Source: Hyphomicrobiales bacterium (GTDB taxonomy: Bacteria > Pseudomonadota > Alphaproteobacteria > Rhizobiales > Aestuariivirgaceae). Taken from it: DNA of 15,115 bases. Below are positions 12,513 through 15,115 of the stretch, piece after piece; the stretch's first letter is position 1, and each line of letters starts with the position of its first letter. Position numbers and translations under genes: made by a program. The notes below the pieces were generated by a model. It was not told the origin of the DNA, made no database searches, and worked only from the letters and a program-made list of their open reading frames with translations. The stretch lies in assembly GCA_026996935.1 (NCBI GenBank), contig JALWJW010000213.1, forward strand, positions 1 to 15,115, read 5' to 3'.

Positions 12513-13088
12513 AAACCCACCAAGATTTTGGGCGCAGTCGGCCCACTTCATGGCTTTGTTTAAGCCAAGTAGTGAAAACTCGGTTGCGCCTGTTTTTGTG
12601 GTTTCACCGTTTTTGATTGAATATGTCCAGCGGACCTTGCTGCCTTTTTTGAATTTGTTGAGGAAAATATCGCTTAATTTGGTATCAACGCTGATGTCAT
12701 TGACTGCTTTTTCGCGGCGTAAAAACTCCGATACAACTTTGTTGCCACCATCTTTATCAACCGCGATACGAATGCCTTCTGACACATCAGGGATGGCCGT
12801 GACGGCAGTAAAGGTGATTTTCCACGGGCCAGTTTTGCTAAAACGTGAAATGGTCATACGGTGGTCCCAACCCAGCGGGGCATCTGCTTTTTTAGTATCA
12901 GGATTTAATTTATACGCTACCGCCGCACACGAGCCATCATGGCGACAAGTCGCGATATAATCACGAGAGTAAATGCGCGTTTCGCCAAATTTTTTGTGGG
13001 TTTTTTCACCGCACACGGTGGCTGCTTGCGCAGAAATGATAGTGCCAAACAGTAAACTGGCGCTCATTGTAAGAGTGATAAGTTTCAT
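12510..13088 (-). CDS. Secreted IalB/DUF1176-like periplasmic protein
   Basis: A 192-aa exported protein. The start is ATG at 13088, because it begins a clear signal peptide (MKLITLTM... ending AQAA, about 23 residues) and AAGGA lies about 8 bases upstream. A longer in-frame reading from 13145 would put 19 charged residues ahead of the signal. The mature part has four cysteines (26, 48, 54, 185), enough for two disulfides, and a beta-rich middle (GPWKITFTAVTAIP, GIRIAVDKDG). The ending, FSLLGLNKAMKWADCAQ, resembles the FSLKGxxxAL-type end of invasion-associated locus B and DUF1176 proteins. Both families are periplasmic and common in alphaproteobacteria; their biochemical role is poorly known. 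The match is weak, so the family call is tentative, but secretion is well supported. It is convergent with selO and divergent from the DUF3616 gene. Confidence 0.75.
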   Translation of the reverse strand: MKLITLTMSASLLFGTIISAQAATVCGEKTHKKFGETRIYSRDYIATCRHDGSCAAVAYKLNPDTKKADAPLGWDHRMTISRFSKTGPWKITFTAVTAIPDVSEGIRIAVDKDGGNKVVSEFLRREKAVNDISVDTKLSDIFLNKFKKGSKVRWTYSIKNGETTKTGATEFSLLGLNKAMKWADCAQNLGGF

Positions 13089-13289
13089 TGGTTCTATCCT
13101 TGTCTTCAGTTTGTGCGAGTGCCTGTCACGTTCAAATAGATTCAAGCATTCACTTGCCTATATGGGGCAGGCCTTGAGAAACAAGGCCGTTCATGTCAGT
13201 AAGTGAATTCAATTCAACGCGACGGGCACCAGGCTCGGAACCCTAGTTTTGAGTTTGTTTCGCCAATTTGTCAACAAAGTGAAATACTT

Positions 13290-14435
13290 ATGCCGTTTTT
13301 TAAACTTGCCCCTGTTCTCACATTCATTGCCGTTTTTACCATGCCCGTATCATCGCAAGCAAAAAACCTTAGCCCACAACCAGTGCAATGTACGGGGCAG
13401 TTATTTAACGGCAAAGCAAAATATAACGAGGAATTGAGTGGTATTAAATGTTTTGCGCAAGGTGGAGGGCAAGCTAGTTGTTTTGTCGTAGCTGATGAAA
13501 AAAAGGGCTTGCAACAACTTACAATCAGTCAGTCAAAATCTGGTTATTTATCATGTTCTCCCGGGCCCATTTTGGCGAAAAAGAAGGGCTTATCGTGCTT
13601 AAAGGGCAAAAAGTCTGAACGAGATTTTGAAGCCATCGCTTCAGATGGCACCGCTTTGTTCATAACAGGGTCATGGGGAAATCGCCGAAAAAAAACCGTA
13701 GTCCCATCGCCCGAACGATGGGCATTGATTAAACAGAAACTGCGCGGCGTTGAAGGTGTTTCTGGCAAATGCCAACGGGTTAAACGTAAAGACCTTATAG
13801 CATTATTGAAGAACGCCTCGCATTCTCAAGAGAGTGGTGGAATCGCCAAATTCATTGATGCGCCATTGCAATGCGGTGGATTAAATATCGAAGGTTTGGC
13901 CTTTCAAAACGGTAAACTGTTTTTTGGCTTGCGTAGCCCGTCGTTTTTCTCAATCGGTGGGGCATGGGTATTGTCAGCCCGCACCGTACCACTGTTTGAC
14001 GGGGATATTGCAGGCGCAAGTGTCCAGCGCCATACGTTAAATTTTAAGGTTGAAGGGCAAGCTGTAAAAGGTGTTGGTATTCGCGGGCTTGAACCTTTGG
14101 GCAAACATCAAATGCTGGTGGTGACGGGGCCGGCAGGGGTGAGTAATGAAAAAATTAATAGCAGTGGTCAGGAACTGATCCGTTCAAAATGTGGCATGTC
14201 GCCTTTTTATAGAAATGAAAAAGTTGGTACACCGTTTGCGCTGTGGATATGGACACCTAAAACAGGCCGACTGCAACATCTTGGCAATATTGCTGGTCAG
14301 TACGGGCAGCAAAAACTGGAAAGTGTATCGGTCATCTCGCAGGAAAACAAAAAGCTGTCTCTCATTTTGTCATTTGATAGCGTCAATAACGATGAGATGT
14401 CACCCTTGGCGCAATTGATTGTGAATCTGCCATAA
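13290..14435 (+). CDS. Secreted DUF3616-domain protein
   Basis: A 381-aa exported protein. ATG at 13290 is chosen because it opens a signal peptide (MPFFKLAPVL... ending SSQA, about 24 residues). The frame extends back to GTG at 13203, but the extra 29 residues are polar and would bury the signal. Only a weak ribosome-binding site (aagtga) precedes it. DUF3616-like blocks in order are RDFEAIASDGTALFITGSWG (111-130), NIEGLAFQNGKLFFGLRSP (199-217), GIRGLEPLGKHQMLVVTGP (263-281) and VSVISQENKKLSLILSFDS (346-364). The family is predicted to form a propeller-like beta fold; its function is unknown. Seven cysteines remain after the signal, mostly in the first half. Its 3' end is only 9 bases from the stop of the convergent DksA-like gene, so no separate terminator fits between them. 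Confidence 0.85.
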   Translation: MPFFKLAPVLTFIAVFTMPVSSQAKNLSPQPVQCTGQLFNGKAKYNEELSGIKCFAQGGGQASCFVVADEKKGLQQLTISQSKSGYLSCSPGPILAKKKGLSCLKGKKSERDFEAIASDGTALFITGSWGNRRKKTVVPSPERWALIKQKLRGVEGVSGKCQRVKRKDLIALLKNASHSQESGGIAKFIDAPLQCGGLNIEGLAFQNGKLFFGLRSPSFFSIGGAWVLSARTVPLFDGDIAGASVQRHTLNFKVEGQAVKGVGIRGLEPLGKHQMLVVTGPAGVSNEKINSSGQELIRSKCGMSPFYRNEKVGTPFALWIWTPKTGRLQHLGNIAGQYGQQKLESVSVISQENKKLSLILSFDSVNNDEMSPLAQLIVNLP

Positions 14436-14444
14436 CCTCACTTG

Positions 14445-14777
14445 TCAGCTTATACATTTGACACAATGGGTTGCTGTCGGGTCAATTTCCAGGCGCTTTC
14501 CGGCAATTTCATCACCGCACGAAAGACAATAACCATATTCCCCATCATTGATGAGTTTCATTGCTTGGTCGATGCGAACCAGAGTTGCAGCGCGGTTACG
14601 TTCCTGGGCTTGAGCCATGGCTTGCTGCTGCATAGCATCCATACGGGTGAGGCGACCTGTAGATTGTTGATCCAGTGTCACGGGTTTTCGACTGTCTTTT
14701 GAAAGCGCAGAATCTGTTTGAGTTTTGTCTCTAAGGGCCGTTAACCGCTTACGGGCAATGTTAAGATCAATCGTCAT
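14445..14777 (-). CDS. DksA/TraR-family zinc-finger protein
   Basis: A 110-aa protein with a C-terminal four-cysteine zinc finger: Cys84 and Cys87 in YCLSCGDEI, and Cys105 and Cys108 in CVKC, spaced C-x2-C-x17-C-x2-C. The preceding region, about 45-80 (RMDAMQQQAMAQAQERNRAA then DGEYGYC), is the helix and linker typical of short DksA/TraR homologues. DksA-type proteins enter the RNA polymerase secondary channel and tune transcription with ppGpp. This one is shorter than E. coli DksA (151 aa) and lacks most of the coiled coil, so it is closer to TraR-like or general-stress members. ATG at 14777 has no good Shine-Dalgarno. It is divergent from the NnrU gene, with 109 bases between starts. Confidence 0.9.
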   Translation of the reverse strand: MTIDLNIARKRLTALRDKTQTDSALSKDSRKPVTLDQQSTGRLTRMDAMQQQAMAQAQERNRAATLVRIDQAMKLINDGEYGYCLSCGDEIAGKRLEIDPTATHCVKCIS

Positions 14778-14837
14778 GACAGTTGTGTTATCTACCTGAT
14801 GGAAATGTGAATGTTTTGTATGTTTCTAAGATGAAGT

Positions 14838-14867
14838 TTGTCATGTATTGTCTCGCTAGACAGATAA
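14838..14867 (+). promoter_or_regulatory. Possible NnrU promoter with a small dyad
   Basis: TTGTCA (14838-14843) is a 5/6 match to the -35 consensus; AGATAA (14862-14867) is a weak -10 at 18 bases. A small dyad, tgtct/agaca (14849-14853 and 14858-14862), lies in the spacer and could be an operator or chance. Confidence 0.25.
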
Positions 14868-14886
14868 AAATCAAGAAGGCAAAAAC

Positions 14887-15115
14887 ATGAACACGCTCAT
14901 TCTGGGACTTGTAGTATTCTTTGGCATCCATATCCTCACCGCTACGCCATTACGAGCCGCAATCGTTAGCGCGATTGGTGAAAAAGTTTACAAGGGTGTT
15001 TTCTCGCTGACTTCTCTGGCAGGTTTTGGCTTGATGATCTGGGGCTTTGGCATGTCGCGCTATGGACCAGACTCGGCCATCATCGTTTTCAACCCGCCCG
15101 CATGGGGCCCAATGG
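14887..15115 (+). CDS. NnrU-family membrane protein (5' part only)
   Basis: The first 76 residues are visible; the gene runs off the right edge. ATG at 14887 follows AAGAAGG (14873-14879) at 7 bases, a good ribosome-binding site. The N terminus (LILGLVVFFGIHILTATPLR) and the segment YKGVFSLTSLAG followed by GLMIWGFGMSRYG match the opening of NnrU proteins. Two membrane helices fall at about 3-19 and 38-57. The family is named for a role in nitric-oxide and nitrite metabolism in Rhodobacter and Agrobacterium. It is also related to the plant carotene isomerase Z-ISO, a heme membrane protein. No denitrification gene is seen nearby, so the role here is open. Confidence 0.88.
   Translation, partial: MNTLILGLVVFFGIHILTATPLRAAIVSAIGEKVYKGVFSLTSLAGFGLMIWGFGMSRYGPDSAIIVFNPPAWGPM

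Noticed and set aside
12550..12960. 136-codon + strand frame opposite the IalB-like gene
   Set aside because: The - strand frame has a signal peptide, a good ribosome-binding site and paired cysteines; this frame has none.

Overview
The window looks like chromosomal DNA from an alphaproteobacterium of moderate to low GC content, most likely a marine or soil member of the Hyphomicrobiales (Rhizobiales) or a close relative. This rests on the mix of families (IalB/DUF1176-like and DUF3616 secreted proteins, NnrU, a DksA/TraR-type zinc finger, a cysteine-tailed SelO) and on a tandem pair of intergenic palindromes at 2694-2790 that resembles elements common between rhizobial genes. The genus cannot be named from this sequence. 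No phage, IS element, tRNA, rRNA or CRISPR array was found.

Layout, left to right. The 3' end of an HSL-type alpha/beta hydrolase (1-466, +) is followed by a 445-base AT-rich gap with a possible 29-codon ORF (621-710) and a 21-base palindrome carrying two GANTC sites. Then come an unrecognised 306-309 aa protein (912-1841, +), a beta-carbonic anhydrase (2001-2675, +), a three-His-box fatty acid desaturase (2861-3880, -, TTG start) and a LysM plus SleB-type cell wall hydrolase (4079-5023, -). Next is a very large secreted protein of 1332 aa (5223-9221, -). Divergent from it are guaA (9413-10960, +) and selO (10997-12472, +), 36 bases apart and probably co-transcribed. A secreted IalB/DUF1176-like protein (12510-13088, -) lies convergent to selO. 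A secreted DUF3616 protein (13290-14435, +) lies convergent to a DksA/TraR-like zinc-finger protein (14445-14777, -). The window ends inside an NnrU-family membrane protein (14887 onward, +).

The most unusual content is the 1332-aa exoprotein. After a signal peptide it has a beta-propeller-like region, a Trp/Pro-rich hinge and two DUF11-type domains. Two different arrays of cysteine modules follow. The first has nine copies of a roughly 43-residue unit in which Cys, Pro(+14), Trp(+17) and Cys(+31) keep fixed spacing; only the second Cys of copy 2 deviates. The second has seven copies of a small C-x10-C unit with no spacing exception. The protein has its own promoter candidate, a perfect AGGAGG Shine-Dalgarno and a strong terminator, so it is a free-standing, well-translated gene. 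I do not recognise either module as a named domain. A cell-surface or matrix role is inference.

The remaining genes do not form one pathway. They are housekeeping (GMP synthesis, CO2 hydration, lipid desaturation), redox or stress functions (SelO, DksA-like, NnrU) and envelope proteins (hydrolase, exoprotein, IalB-like, DUF3616). Four coding regions here have signal peptides or cell-wall domains.
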